From: a bacterium
GTDB lineage: Bacteria > Zhuqueibacterota > Zhuqueibacteria > Zhuqueibacterales > Zhuqueibacteraceae
Direction: 5' to 3'
Length of the DNA: 64,000 nucleotides
Assembly (NCBI GenBank): GCA_023150945.1
Contig: JAKLJX010000003.1
Coordinates: 330,624-394,623 of the forward strand
The position numbers and the translations under genes are program-made. The notes under the pieces were generated by a model. The model was given only the letters and a program-made list of their open reading frames with translations, was not told where the DNA came from and made no database searches. Positions 36,237-45,112 of this stretch are shown here, piece after piece. How positions within the stretch are numbered: position 1 is the stretch's first letter; each line of letters opens with the position of its first letter.

Positions 36237-37472
36237 TCACGTGCGCAGGCAGTCGACCACGTTCAAATTGGCGGCACGGCGTGCCGGCATCAGACCGGCG
36301 GCCAGCCCGACGAGACTCAAGATCGACACGGTAATCGCCGCGACTTCGAGCGAAAGCTCGGGCGTGCCGACGAAATCCTTGATCGGAATGAATTGCAGGC
36401 CGAGAATCAACAGGTAAGCGATGAGAAAGCCGATCGCCGAGCCAAGCGCGATGATGAAGAAGGTCTCCATGAAGAATTGCAGCATGATGCTGCGCCGCGT
36501 GGCGCCCACCGAGCGCTTGATGCCGATCTCCCTCACCCGCTCCTGCACGACGACATACATGATGTTGGCCACGCCGATGCCGCCCACCGCCAGGGTCATG
36601 CTGCCGATCAGGCCGAGAAAGAGGTTGAAGGCCAAAAAGAAGTAGTGGAAAAACTTGTCCATCTCCGCGGTGTCCCAAATCCACACCGCGTTCTTGTCGG
36701 TGGGATCGAATTTGTATTTGCGGCCAAGCACCTCCCGCACCTGCGTGTTGACCGCCTCGGAGCGCGTGGGATCGAGCGGTTGATAGATGATGTTGCTGAG
36801 ATGAATCGTGCCGAACACCGAGGCAAACGTGGCGGCCGGAATGAACACACGGTCCTGGTCGCGCGAGTTATAAGAGGAGTTTTGCGTTTTTTTCTGCATG
36901 ACACCGATGACGGTGAAGGGCGTCTGGCCGACAAGAATGAGCTTGCCGACCGCTTCCTGCTCGCCGAACAGGAATTCTTTGACCTTGTTGCCGATCACCG
37001 CGACGCGGCGGCGGTGTTGCAGATCCAGCTCATTGAAGAAACGGCCGCCGGGCTCGGTGATGATGTTGCGCATGTCGGCATAAATGGGATAGACGCCGGT
37101 GATCAGCGGGTTGAGAATATTTTCACCCACACGCACCGGTACATAGCGGCCGCTGTATTCCGGACTGATGGCGCGCAGGCCCCGCACTTGCGCGGCCAGC
37201 AGCCGGGTATCGTCTTCAATGAAGGAGAGCGGCCGGCCGAGGCCAAAGCCCTCGAACGCCTTGGTGGTGCGGCCGGGGAACATGATGGCGATGCTCTCGC
37301 CGATGCCGTGCATGTTGATGGCGAGCTGTTTCTTGAAGCCCATGCCGAAGGCGAGCAGCACGATGATCGCCACCGTGCCCCAAATGATGCCGAAAATGGT
37401 GAGAAACGTGCGCAGCTTTTGCCCGCGCAGGTCCTGCAGGTATTCGGAAATGAATGTCGTCAATTGCGTCAT
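36237..37472 (-). CDS. MacB-like ABC transporter permease (second of the pair)
   Basis: A 411-residue permease with the same layout as its downstream neighbour: N-terminal helix (RTFLTIFGIIWGTVAIIVLLA), large periplasmic domain, three C-terminal helices, the loop VVQERVREIGIKRSVGATRR and the end PARRAANLNVVDCLRT. The two permeases are clearly related but not near-identical, so they may form a heterodimer. The gene starts 107 bases after the upstream HlyD adaptor gene. ATG 37472 is the natural start for the MTQLTTFISEYLQDLR N-terminus. Confidence 0.9.
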   Translation of the reverse strand: MTQLTTFISEYLQDLRGQKLRTFLTIFGIIWGTVAIIVLLAFGMGFKKQLAINMHGIGESIAIMFPGRTTKAFEGFGLGRPLSFIEDDTRLLAAQVRGLRAISPEYSGRYVPVRVGENILNPLITGVYPIYADMRNIITEPGGRFFNELDLQHRRRVAVIGNKVKEFLFGEQEAVGKLILVGQTPFTVIGVMQKKTQNSSYNSRDQDRVFIPAATFASVFGTIHLSNIIYQPLDPTRSEAVNTQVREVLGRKYKFDPTDKNAVWIWDTAEMDKFFHYFFLAFNLFLGLIGSMTLAVGGIGVANIMYVVVQERVREIGIKRSVGATRRSIMLQFFMETFFIIALGSAIGFLIAYLLILGLQFIPIKDFVGTPELSLEVAAITVSILSLVGLAAGLMPARRAANLNVVDCLRT

Positions 37473-37578
37473 GAGGGCAACTCACTGGCGGAATTGGCTG
37501 CGAGGCCGCGGCTGGGCGGTGCGCTGCATGGTGAAGAACATTGCCGCCCCGCGCCGCGGCGTGAAGCGCGCGCCGCGT

Positions 37579-38673
37579 TTATTCGATCTTCTTGACCGGC
37601 TTCTCGAAAACTTCGTCGCCCAGGTGCAACCCGGAGAGGACTTCGAGGTTGATGGCGTCGCTCAGGCCGGATTTGATCAGCCGTTCTTCCTCTTTGTTGT
37701 CCGGCAGTGCCACTTTTACCCACGCCGAATCGTTGCGAAAGGTCACCACCCGTTCGGGAATGGTGAGCACGCTGTCCTTGCGTTGAATGATGATGTTGGC
37801 ATTGGCGGAGTACCCGGCGCGCAGGGTGGTGCCGTTGGTCGGCGCGAGGGTGATTTCAATGGGAAAGACCGTGGCGTTGTCTTTCTTTTCGGCTTTCAGC
37901 GAGATCAGGCTCAGGTGCCCGGTGATCTTGTCCTGCGGCAGCGCGCCGATCTTGATTTCGGCGGCCATGCCTTCGCGCAGCCGGCCGACATCGATCTCAT
38001 CGACCGTGCCTTTGAAGATCAGTTGCCGCATGTCGGCAATGCGCATCAATACCGTGCCCTCCTGAAACGAGGTCAGCGGCGTAACCGGATCGCCGGCCTC
38101 GACGGTTTTGCTGAGCACATAGCCGGCGATCGGCGACTTGATGATGGTCTCGATCTGCGTCGTGCCAATGCGCACTTTGCCGCTTTGCAGCAGCGCCAGT
38201 TTTTCCTTCGCAATGTTGAGCTTGAGCTCGGATTCTTGATACCGGCGCTTGAACTCATCGAAGTCGCGCGGCGAAATCAAGGCGCTTTGCAGGAGTGACT
38301 CCTGGCGAATGTTCTCCTTTTTCAGATTCTCCAGCTCCACCTGCGCCAGTTCGACGTTGCGTTTGGCCTCCGCCAACTCCAGCGGCGTCGGATCCGGCCG
38401 GACTTCAAGCAGCGGGTCGCCGACATTCACATAGGCGCCAACGTCTGCGAATATCTTCTGCACCACGCCGGTGATCTTCGATTTGATCGAGATCTCATAG
38501 ACCGGCTCGATCGTGCCCACCGCCAGCGCCTTGTCAACGATGCTGCCCTGGGTGACCTTGACCTTGGGCAACGCATCTTTTTCACTACCATTTCGCTTTC
38601 CCCAAATCAGAAAGGCGGCCGCGCTTACCACGACAACCGCGAGGCCCCCCAGCAGGATTTTTTTCTTCTTCAT
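37579..38673 (-). CDS. HlyD-family periplasmic adaptor
   Basis: A 364-residue membrane-fusion protein for a tripartite exporter. An N-terminal anchor (KILLGGLAVVVVSAAAFLIWG) is followed by the lipoyl half (VGTIEPVYEISIKSKITGVV), a helical hairpin (about 105-165, rich in Glu/Leu/Lys), the second lipoyl strand (IKSPIAGYVLSK) and beta-barrel/membrane-proximal domains to KPVKKIE. It heads the adaptor-permease-permease group, and the 38674-39029 gap upstream holds no gene I can support. A different adaptor opens the window at base 1, so two separate sets exist here. Confidence 0.9.
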   Translation of the reverse strand: MKKKKILLGGLAVVVVSAAAFLIWGKRNGSEKDALPKVKVTQGSIVDKALAVGTIEPVYEISIKSKITGVVQKIFADVGAYVNVGDPLLEVRPDPTPLELAEAKRNVELAQVELENLKKENIRQESLLQSALISPRDFDEFKRRYQESELKLNIAKEKLALLQSGKVRIGTTQIETIIKSPIAGYVLSKTVEAGDPVTPLTSFQEGTVLMRIADMRQLIFKGTVDEIDVGRLREGMAAEIKIGALPQDKITGHLSLISLKAEKKDNATVFPIEITLAPTNGTTLRAGYSANANIIIQRKDSVLTIPERVVTFRNDSAWVKVALPDNKEEERLIKSGLSDAINLEVLSGLHLGDEVFEKPVKKIE

Positions 38674-39029
38674 GGCACCTCCCTTCAGAATTGGCAGCGC
38701 AGCGAAGGTTTCGCCGCAGCAATATTGGCAAACACGTCCAAAATACGGCGGGCCTCGTGGAAGGTTGCAGATTGTCAGGTGGGGAGTTGTTTACCTGATC
38801 GTGCGACGAAGGAGGGATGATGCACTGAAACGCGAGCCGGTGGCGCAAGGCACAAAACGCAGGGTTTGGAATTGGAAGGACATTCGCGAATTCTGTGTGG
38901 CAATGATTGCCATGCTCGCCGCGATTGCAATCGCACTTCCGAAACTCAAGCCGAGGTATTGGCCAGCGGTTCGTGGTCGCCTTTGAACGACTTCAGCCTT
39001 TGACTTGACAATTACTGCTCAGGCCAATT

Positions 39030-40688
39030 TCAAGGCAGGAACAAATCGAAGAACCGGCGCAGGGTGTCACCCTTGGCAACGATCACGCGCTGCGTTTGAG
39101 TGCCCAGGCGCGGATGGCGCGCACTGATTTCATGCAAGCCGGGGGAAAGTGCCAGTGGTGCCGCTAATGGTGTGGTGTCATAAGCTCTGCCGTCAACCCA
39201 AATTTCACCCCAGGGATTGACGGCCACCTCCAAATAGCCGATTTCATCATGCAAATTGAGATACAACGTGTCAGACTCGAGCGCGGCCGCGACAACTTCT
39301 GCGGCCACCACCGGCAGGCTTTGCACTGCGAAGTGCAACTCGTAAACGCGCGTGGCCGCTGCCGGCTGCCAATAAAGCGGGGTGGCGCCGAGCGAATCGC
39401 CTTCCACGTAGACGCTGGCGCGCGGCTCACTCATGATCAAGATCCGGCGATTGGGGACGCCATTGTAATTCATCGCCGTGGTTGTCACCGGTGGCGCGGT
39501 GCTGTTCTCTTGATCCCGGGCGGCGACCGGCACCGGCATCGCTGTGAGTGGCGGCCGCGAGGCTTCCGCCGCAGAGACCGGCGGCGCAGCGGCAGATTCG
39601 GACTGCGGAATCTCGCCGGCGGTGTCGCCGCCTTTGGGAGGCATCTCTGCCGCGTTTTTCGTTTCCGCCGGCGGCGGCGCGGCATGATCGAATTGAATAT
39701 TCAACAGCCCGATGCTGATGCTCGCCAGCACCAATGCCGTGGCCGGCACCAGACGCCGCAGTGGCCGGGCTGTTTGCTTTTTCTTGGTCGCCGGCGGCCG
39801 TGCAGAGACTGGCTCGACCGGAGAGTCATATTTGACCGCAGGATAGGTTTCCGGACTCTCGAGAAAGCTCACCAGTTTCTGCGCATTGGTGCGCAGCTCG
39901 TAACGCCGTTCGAAATGTTCCAGTGCCTCCAGCAAATCGGCGGCACAGGCAAAGCGCATTTCCGGTGCCTTGGCGAGCAGCTTGCGGGAGAGCGCGGCCA
40001 GCTCCGCGGGAATCTGCGGCCGCAGCTTCTCCACCGGCGTGGGATCGAGATTTGCGATGCGATGCAACAGAGCGGATTGCGTGTGATCGGCAAAGGGTGC
40101 TTCACCGGTGAGCATCTCATACAACACCGCGCCCAGCGAGAACAAATCACTGGCTTCGGTGGCCGCCTGGCCGAGCACGATTTCGGGCGGAAAGTAGGCC
40201 ATGGTGCCGGCGAGGTTGCGCTGAGCTTCGTCGAGATCAACCGCCAATCCCAAATCCGCGAGTTTGACTTCGCCGGTGCTCGCCACGAAGATATTTTTCG
40301 GCTTGACGTCGCGATGCAAAATGCCGTGCTGATGCAGCGCCTGCAAGGCGCGGGCGACTTCCTTGGCAATCCACACGCACAATTCGATGGGCAGCGGCCT
40401 TTGCACGACTTCGGCGAGCGTGCCGCCCTCGACGTATTCCAGCACGAGGTAGGGATTGTCGTCCAGGCCGCCGGCGGCATGAACCTGGCGCAGATTGGGA
40501 TGCACCAAACGGCGGCCGATTTCGCTTTCGACGCGCAATTGCTCGCGCACATGCAGGGGCGCAGCGGGTTCGGTCAACGCCTTGATGATTACCATGCGCT
40601 GGTTTTGATGGTCGAACGCCTTGAACACGCTGACCCAGGGCCCGCGCCGCAGCTCGGCGAAGATCTCGTATCCCTCAATTGCGACCAT
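39030..40688 (-). CDS. Hanks-type Ser/Thr protein kinase with PEGA-like repeats
   Basis: A 552-residue membrane kinase. The cytosolic kinase domain (about 5-265) has the ATP Lys (VIIK, Lys36), the catalytic loop HRDVKPKN (125-132), the metal-binding DLG (145-147, instead of DFG) and PPE in place of APE (167-169). The glycine-rich loop is degenerate (LRRGPWVSVFKA). A Pro/Lys-rich linker and one helix (VPATALVLASISIGLLNI) lead to a Pro-rich section and two PEGA-like beta units in the C-terminal 140 residues (SEPRASVYVEGDSLGATPL and VNPWGEIWVDGRAYDTTPL). Its start overlaps the end of the sigma54 activator gene by 14 bases, so they are coupled. Confidence 0.92.
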   Translation of the reverse strand: MVAIEGYEIFAELRRGPWVSVFKAFDHQNQRMVIIKALTEPAAPLHVREQLRVESEIGRRLVHPNLRQVHAAGGLDDNPYLVLEYVEGGTLAEVVQRPLPIELCVWIAKEVARALQALHQHGILHRDVKPKNIFVASTGEVKLADLGLAVDLDEAQRNLAGTMAYFPPEIVLGQAATEASDLFSLGAVLYEMLTGEAPFADHTQSALLHRIANLDPTPVEKLRPQIPAELAALSRKLLAKAPEMRFACAADLLEALEHFERRYELRTNAQKLVSFLESPETYPAVKYDSPVEPVSARPPATKKKQTARPLRRLVPATALVLASISIGLLNIQFDHAAPPPAETKNAAEMPPKGGDTAGEIPQSESAAAPPVSAAEASRPPLTAMPVPVAARDQENSTAPPVTTTAMNYNGVPNRRILIMSEPRASVYVEGDSLGATPLYWQPAAATRVYELHFAVQSLPVVAAEVVAAALESDTLYLNLHDEIGYLEVAVNPWGEIWVDGRAYDTTPLAAPLALSPGLHEISARHPRLGTQTQRVIVAKGDTLRRFFDLFLP

Positions 40689-42165
40689 TGTGCCATTGCT
40701 TCATTTTGTAATGAATCCAGCGCCGGGAAACCCCCAACCGTTCGGCGGCATGCGTGATGTTGTTGTCCAGCTCGTCCAGCGTCTTTTCCACCAGCCGCCG
40801 TTCCATTTCCTCGAGCGTCATGCCCTGCGGCAAAAACAGCTCGCGGCCGGCCTCCTGCAGGCGCAAATCCGCCGCGGTGAGGCAGGTCTCTTTCGCCAGC
40901 ACCACCGCGCGCTCGATCGTGTTTTCCAGCTCGCGCACGTTGCCCGGCCAGGAATAGCCGGTGAGCTGATCGATCGCCTCGGGCGTGAAGCCGGCAATCT
41001 CTTTGCGGTTCTTGGCGGCATACTTGCGCAGAAAGTGATGCGCCAACAGCGGAATATCGCGCGCGCGCTGGCGCAGCGGCGGCATCACGATGTTGATGAC
41101 GTTGAGGCGGTAATACAAGTCTTCACGAAACGTTCCGTTTTTGACCGCCTCGGCCAGGTTCTTGTTGGTGGCGGCGATGATACGCACGTCGACGTGGCGC
41201 ACCTGATTTTCCCCGACCCGCTTGATCTCGCCCTCCTGCAGCACGCGCAGAAGTTGGGTCTGCAGATTGGGGGAAAGATCGCCGATCTCATCGAGAAAGA
41301 AGGTGCCGCCATGCGCCGCTTCGAACAGCCCTTTTTTCTCCGCAATCGCGCCGGTGAAGGCGCCCTTCTTGTGGCCGAACAGCTCACTTTCCAGCAGCGT
41401 TTCCGGCAGCGAGCCGCAAAACAGCGCGATGAACGGCTTCTCCCGGCGGCTGCCGTTGTAGTGCAGCGCGCGCGCCACCAGTTCCTTGCCGGTGCCGCTC
41501 TCGCCGAGAATCAGCACCGTGGCATCGGACTCGAGCACGCTGTTCATCATGTCGAACACGTGCTTCATCTTCGGGCTTTGGCCGATGATGCCCGCGAAGG
41601 CGCTGCCGGCGGCGGCCTGCTTGCGCAGATGGCGGTTTTCCTCGCGCAGGGTCTCGTACAATTGCGCGTTTTCGATGGCGATGGCCGCCTGGTTGGCAAA
41701 GGCACTGAGGAAGGGAACGCTGGTCTCGGTGAAGCCGCTGCGCTGCAGAATGCTGTCGAGATAGATCACGCCGATGGGCTTCTGTTTGATGGCGAGCGGC
41801 ACACAGGCAACCGATTGAATGCGGTTGAGGATGATGCTCTCCGCGTTGCGCAACTGCTCGTCGGCTTGCGCATCATAGCTGATCATGGCTTCGCTGCGTT
41901 GCAGGACTTGCCGCACCACGCTGTTGGAAATGTCGGTGATGTCCTGAATGTTTTCCGCGGAAATGTTGCGCGCCGTGCGCACGCTCAGCTCGCCGTTGCC
42001 GTTGTTCAGCAAAATGAAGCCGCGCTCCGCGCCCACGGTCTCCACTGCAATGTCCATGATTTTTTCCAGCAGGGGATCGAGCTCGCGCAGCGTGTTGATG
42101 ATGGTGCTGATGCGGGAAAGCGCTGAAAGCGCGTCGCCCGTCTGGCGGTCAGAAAGAGTCGTCAT
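40675..42165 (-). CDS. sigma54-dependent activator with GAF domain
   Basis: A 496-residue transcription activator for sigma54 RNA polymerase. A GAF sensory domain (about 20-170) is followed by the AAA+ core with Walker A GESGTGKE (221-228), the sigma54 contact loop GAFTGA (268-273) and Walker B GGTFFLDEI (286-294). A Fis-type HTH closes the protein (NITHAAERLGVSRRWIHYK). There is no receiver domain, so a ligand or a phosphorylation of the GAF part may control it. The gene overlaps the start of a Ser/Thr kinase gene by 14 bases, suggesting the kinase regulates it or shares its signal. A sigma54 target promoter was not identified. Confidence 0.95.
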   Translation of the reverse strand: MTTLSDRQTGDALSALSRISTIINTLRELDPLLEKIMDIAVETVGAERGFILLNNGNGELSVRTARNISAENIQDITDISNSVVRQVLQRSEAMISYDAQADEQLRNAESIILNRIQSVACVPLAIKQKPIGVIYLDSILQRSGFTETSVPFLSAFANQAAIAIENAQLYETLREENRHLRKQAAAGSAFAGIIGQSPKMKHVFDMMNSVLESDATVLILGESGTGKELVARALHYNGSRREKPFIALFCGSLPETLLESELFGHKKGAFTGAIAEKKGLFEAAHGGTFFLDEIGDLSPNLQTQLLRVLQEGEIKRVGENQVRHVDVRIIAATNKNLAEAVKNGTFREDLYYRLNVINIVMPPLRQRARDIPLLAHHFLRKYAAKNRKEIAGFTPEAIDQLTGYSWPGNVRELENTIERAVVLAKETCLTAADLRLQEAGRELFLPQGMTLEEMERRLVEKTLDELDNNITHAAERLGVSRRWIHYKMKQWHNGRN

Positions 42166-42243
42166 AGGTTGATGCGACCACCTCCATGGTCCAGCCGGTT
42201 GCTGCCGCGTTTGCCTGTGCCGCCGGCAGCCCGCCGGCGCACG

Positions 42244-43224
42244 TCATTGCACGCGAAAGGCCGCCGGCGCAGAGGTGCTGGTGTTGCCGAATTCATCGCT
42301 CACCGAAACGGTCCAGCGGTATTCACCGCCGGCCAGGATGCGATCCACCGTCACGGCTGAGTCCTGTTCACTGAGAGCGGGACTCTCCCAAGCCAGTGTG
42401 TTGATGCCGCCCACCACGCGCGTCACGCGCGCGCGATAGCGGAAGGGAAAGGGCAGGTCCATTGGCCGCCAGCTCAGCCGTGGACGGGCGGTGACCACTT
42501 GCAAGTCGCGCGGTGTGCTGGCCTCGGGCAATTGATCAATAATGCGAAACAGAATCAGTTCTTTGGGATTGGCCTTGCTGCCCAATCGGTCGCGGACGTT
42601 GAGGCGGATGGGATAGCCGATGGCCGCGTGCAGTTCCCCCTGCGGCAATTCTGAACCGAAAAGTCTGAAATCAAACAGGCCGGCCGCGGCCGTGACTTGC
42701 ATGGTATCCTGCAAGCCCAAGGCGGGAAGCTCGATGACCACGCTGGCAATATCCGCCAAGCCGTCGGGGTCGGACACTTCCGCCTCGAACAGCGCAAAGT
42801 ATACGTCCTCTTCCGGAGGCAGGCTGCCGACATGAAAGGTGCGTCCGGCAAAGCTGGTGATCTGGGGAAGCGCATCCAGCTTGAACAGCAGGCGCTGCGG
42901 CGTTTCCTGCTGCACCAGCACGCGCACAGAGTCCTTTACATAGCGCGGATCACGGGCGAAGACCCAATACTCGCCGACCGGCACTTCGCGAAAGCTGAAC
43001 AGGCCGTCGCTATCGGTGGCGGTGCTGAGATTTTGCGGCGACAACTCGATGGTGACGCCGCTGAGCGCCAGAAAGGGCTGATAGTAGGTCGTCACTTGCC
43101 CGCGCAGCACGCCGGTTTCGACGAAGCGATCCGAGCCGGGATCGAGCGGGTTTTCATGAGGCACGTCGCCGAAGCAGCCGCTCAGAACCAGGGCAGCCGG
43201 TAGCGCCATCAGTGATCTCATCAT
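42244..43224 (-). CDS. lipoprotein with carboxypeptidase regulatory-like domain
   Basis: A 326-residue surface or periplasmic lipoprotein. The signal MMRSLMALPAALVLSGC has an LSGC lipobox (Cys17). Residues about 35-110 form a carboxypeptidase regulatory-like beta-sandwich (LRGQVTTYYQPFLALSGVTI, DGLFSFREVPVGEY). The rest is beta-rich, with a fibronectin-III-like ending (YRWTVSVSDEFGNTSTSAPA). No enzyme motif is seen. It is the last gene before the switch of strand at 43.5 kb. ATG 43224 or 43221 may start it; no ribosome-binding site separates the two. Confidence 0.75.
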   Translation of the reverse strand: MMRSLMALPAALVLSGCFGDVPHENPLDPGSDRFVETGVLRGQVTTYYQPFLALSGVTIELSPQNLSTATDSDGLFSFREVPVGEYWVFARDPRYVKDSVRVLVQQETPQRLLFKLDALPQITSFAGRTFHVGSLPPEEDVYFALFEAEVSDPDGLADIASVVIELPALGLQDTMQVTAAAGLFDFRLFGSELPQGELHAAIGYPIRLNVRDRLGSKANPKELILFRIIDQLPEASTPRDLQVVTARPRLSWRPMDLPFPFRYRARVTRVVGGINTLAWESPALSEQDSAVTVDRILAGGEYRWTVSVSDEFGNTSTSAPAAFRVQ

Positions 43225-43551
43225 GGAAATCCGAATCCAAATGAATCCACGCAACCTTGCTTGCTCCCCGCTTAACCTGGAATTATACCGGCAGGCGGGC
43301 GGTTTTGGAGAGGCAGCGCAAAAGTGGCGGAAATAAAATTTGCAATTTGTTAAGAGGCCTAGTAGATTGCGGCGACTTGAATTACCGCGCCGGCGGCGCG
43401 GCAGGCCCGCGCCAGCCGGATGAAACCGGCGGCAGTGCCGCGGTCTCGCGCGCGCGGCGAAAAAGTTGCCATCCTGTAATCTGAAAGCCCGCAGTGCGGA
43501 AGAACTGCCGTCCCCGGGGGATCACCAGCCCAAGCGCAAAGGATACTCGCC

Positions 43552-44553
43552 GTGTTAGCCATTCATGTCAAAAACGACGAATCCCGCCAGCTCTATCTTG
43601 CCGAATGCCCCATGCCGGAGTACCGCAGCCAGGAAGTCCTGATCAAAGTCCACGCCACTGCCGTCAATCGCGCCGATCTGCTGCAGCGCCGCGGCTTTTA
43701 TCCGCCGCCGCCCGGCGCCTCCGACATCATGGGGCTGGAAGCCGCGGGCGTGATTGTCGCCACCGGCGCGGAAGTGTCGCACTGGCAGGTCGGCGACCGC
43801 GTTTGCTGTCTGCTGCCCGGCGGCGGCTATGCCGAATATGTGAACTGCCCGCAAGACTTGCTGCTCGCCATTCCGCCGGCGTGGACTTTCGAACTCGCCG
43901 CCGCGCTGCCGGAAGCGTTTTATACCGCATTCGCCAACCTGTTTGGCGAAGCTCGCCTGCGCGCCCGGGAAATTGCGTTGATTCACGCGGGTGCCAGCGG
44001 CGTGGGCACTGCCGCGATTCAACTCGCGCGCTACGCCGGCGCGTGGGTGATCGTCACTGCCGGTTCCGAAACCAAACTCGAGCGCTGCCTGGAACTGGGC
44101 GCCAATCATGCCATCAACTATCGCACCGGTGATTTTGCCGAGCGCGTGTTGAAGATCACCAACGGCGCCGGCGTTGACGTGATTCTGGATTGCATCGGCG
44201 CCTCCTACCTCGCCAAAAATCTCTCGCTGTTGAAATTGAAAGGCCGGCTGGTGATCATCGGCGTGATGGGTGGGGCGAAGGCGGAGATCGATCTTGCCGT
44301 GCTGCTGCGGCGCCGCCAGCGGGTGATCGGCTCCGTGCTGCGCTCGCGCACACTGGAGGAAAAAGCCGAGTTGACCCGCCAGTTCCGCGGCAAGGTCATG
44401 CCGCTGCTGCGCAAAGGCCTGGTGCAGCCGGTGATCGACTGCGTTTTCCCGCTCACCGCAGTCGAGCAGGCACATGCCTATGTTGCGACGAACCGCAATG
44501 TGGGAAAGGTGGTGTTGCAGGTGGAGGGCTTGGCCGAGGCGCCTGCGAATTGA
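43552..44553 (+). CDS. NAD(P)H-quinone oxidoreductase, MDR family (PIG3-like)
   Basis: A 333-residue medium-chain dehydrogenase/reductase without structural zinc cysteines. NRADLLQRRGFYPPPPGASDIMGLEAAG matches the quinone oxidoreductase/PIG3 branch, and IHAGASGVGTAAIQLARYAG is the NADPH-binding Gly-rich segment. It would reduce quinones or related carbonyls in the cytosol using NADPH. The start is GTG at 43552 (MLAIHVKND). The gene stands alone between divergent and convergent neighbours. The product is full length with no odd features. Confidence 0.93.
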   Translation: MLAIHVKNDESRQLYLAECPMPEYRSQEVLIKVHATAVNRADLLQRRGFYPPPPGASDIMGLEAAGVIVATGAEVSHWQVGDRVCCLLPGGGYAEYVNCPQDLLLAIPPAWTFELAAALPEAFYTAFANLFGEARLRAREIALIHAGASGVGTAAIQLARYAGAWVIVTAGSETKLERCLELGANHAINYRTGDFAERVLKITNGAGVDVILDCIGASYLAKNLSLLKLKGRLVIIGVMGGAKAEIDLAVLLRRRQRVIGSVLRSRTLEEKAELTRQFRGKVMPLLRKGLVQPVIDCVFPLTAVEQAHAYVATNRNVGKVVLQVEGLAEAPAN

Positions 44554-44739
44554 ATCGCAGGCGAAGAAACGCAAGTCGTCCACAGACGACCTGCACCCAA
44601 TGGAGGAGAGTCACAATTTTGCGACTCTTACATCTTCACCTCTGGGGGCATGCCAGGCGGCATTGGCCAGAGCACAACGCAAAATTCAGATGCCAGTAAC
44701 TTGACAATGTTGCAGCGGTTTTCAATTTGGTGAACGGGT

Positions 44740-44823
44740 TCGCAGTCCCCGCCCCTCGTGGGCGGCGGTCAAAGCCAATAGATTCGCGGTTGCCACAGTG
44801 CCCCACGAGGGGCAAGACTGCGA
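44740..44823. repeat. long imperfect palindrome (hairpin) in a gene-free gap
   Basis: TCGCAGTC (44740-44747) with GCCCCTCGTGGG (44751-44762) pairs with CCCCACGAGGGGC (44801-44813) and GACTGCGA (44816-44823), giving about 20 paired bases around a loop of 38 bases. It is in the 44554-45112 gap, where no gene is supported. It could be a non-autonomous element or an RNA structure. Confidence 0.6.
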
Positions 44824-44898
44824 TTCTCTCGCGCCCATTTGAGAGCGCTATAAGGTGACGGATTCCTCCCCTCCTCGTGTCAACCCGCAGGCACCTTC

Positions 44899-45006
44899 GT
44901 GAGCAAGCTGCGAGCCGCAAAATCCACACTGGCGGTACGGCACGTTCAAGCAGATGCTTCCAGCATGATACGCAAAATCGTGTGGGGGGCGACTCGATAT
45001 TGTCAG
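44899..45006. repeat. dispersed 108-bp repeat, copy 1
   Basis: This segment aligns by eye with 57561-57668 over the same length, sharing GCTGCGAG-C-CGCAA, TGCTTCCAGCA, ACGC, GACTCG and ATTGTCA in order. It holds no gene. The two copies lie 12.7 kb apart in gene-free gaps. Confidence 0.6.
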
Positions 45007-45112
45007 CGTAATTCCACCCCGTCCTGCAAACGAATCTCGCGACGCACTCGGCGGTGCGCCCGGCCGGTCACCGGGATTTGTCTGCGCGCGAGTGCTTTCA
45101 TCGCACAACCGG

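Noticed and set aside
35607..37595. 662-residue open frame on the plus strand
   Set aside because: Antisense to two clear MacB-like permeases; no recognisable domains.
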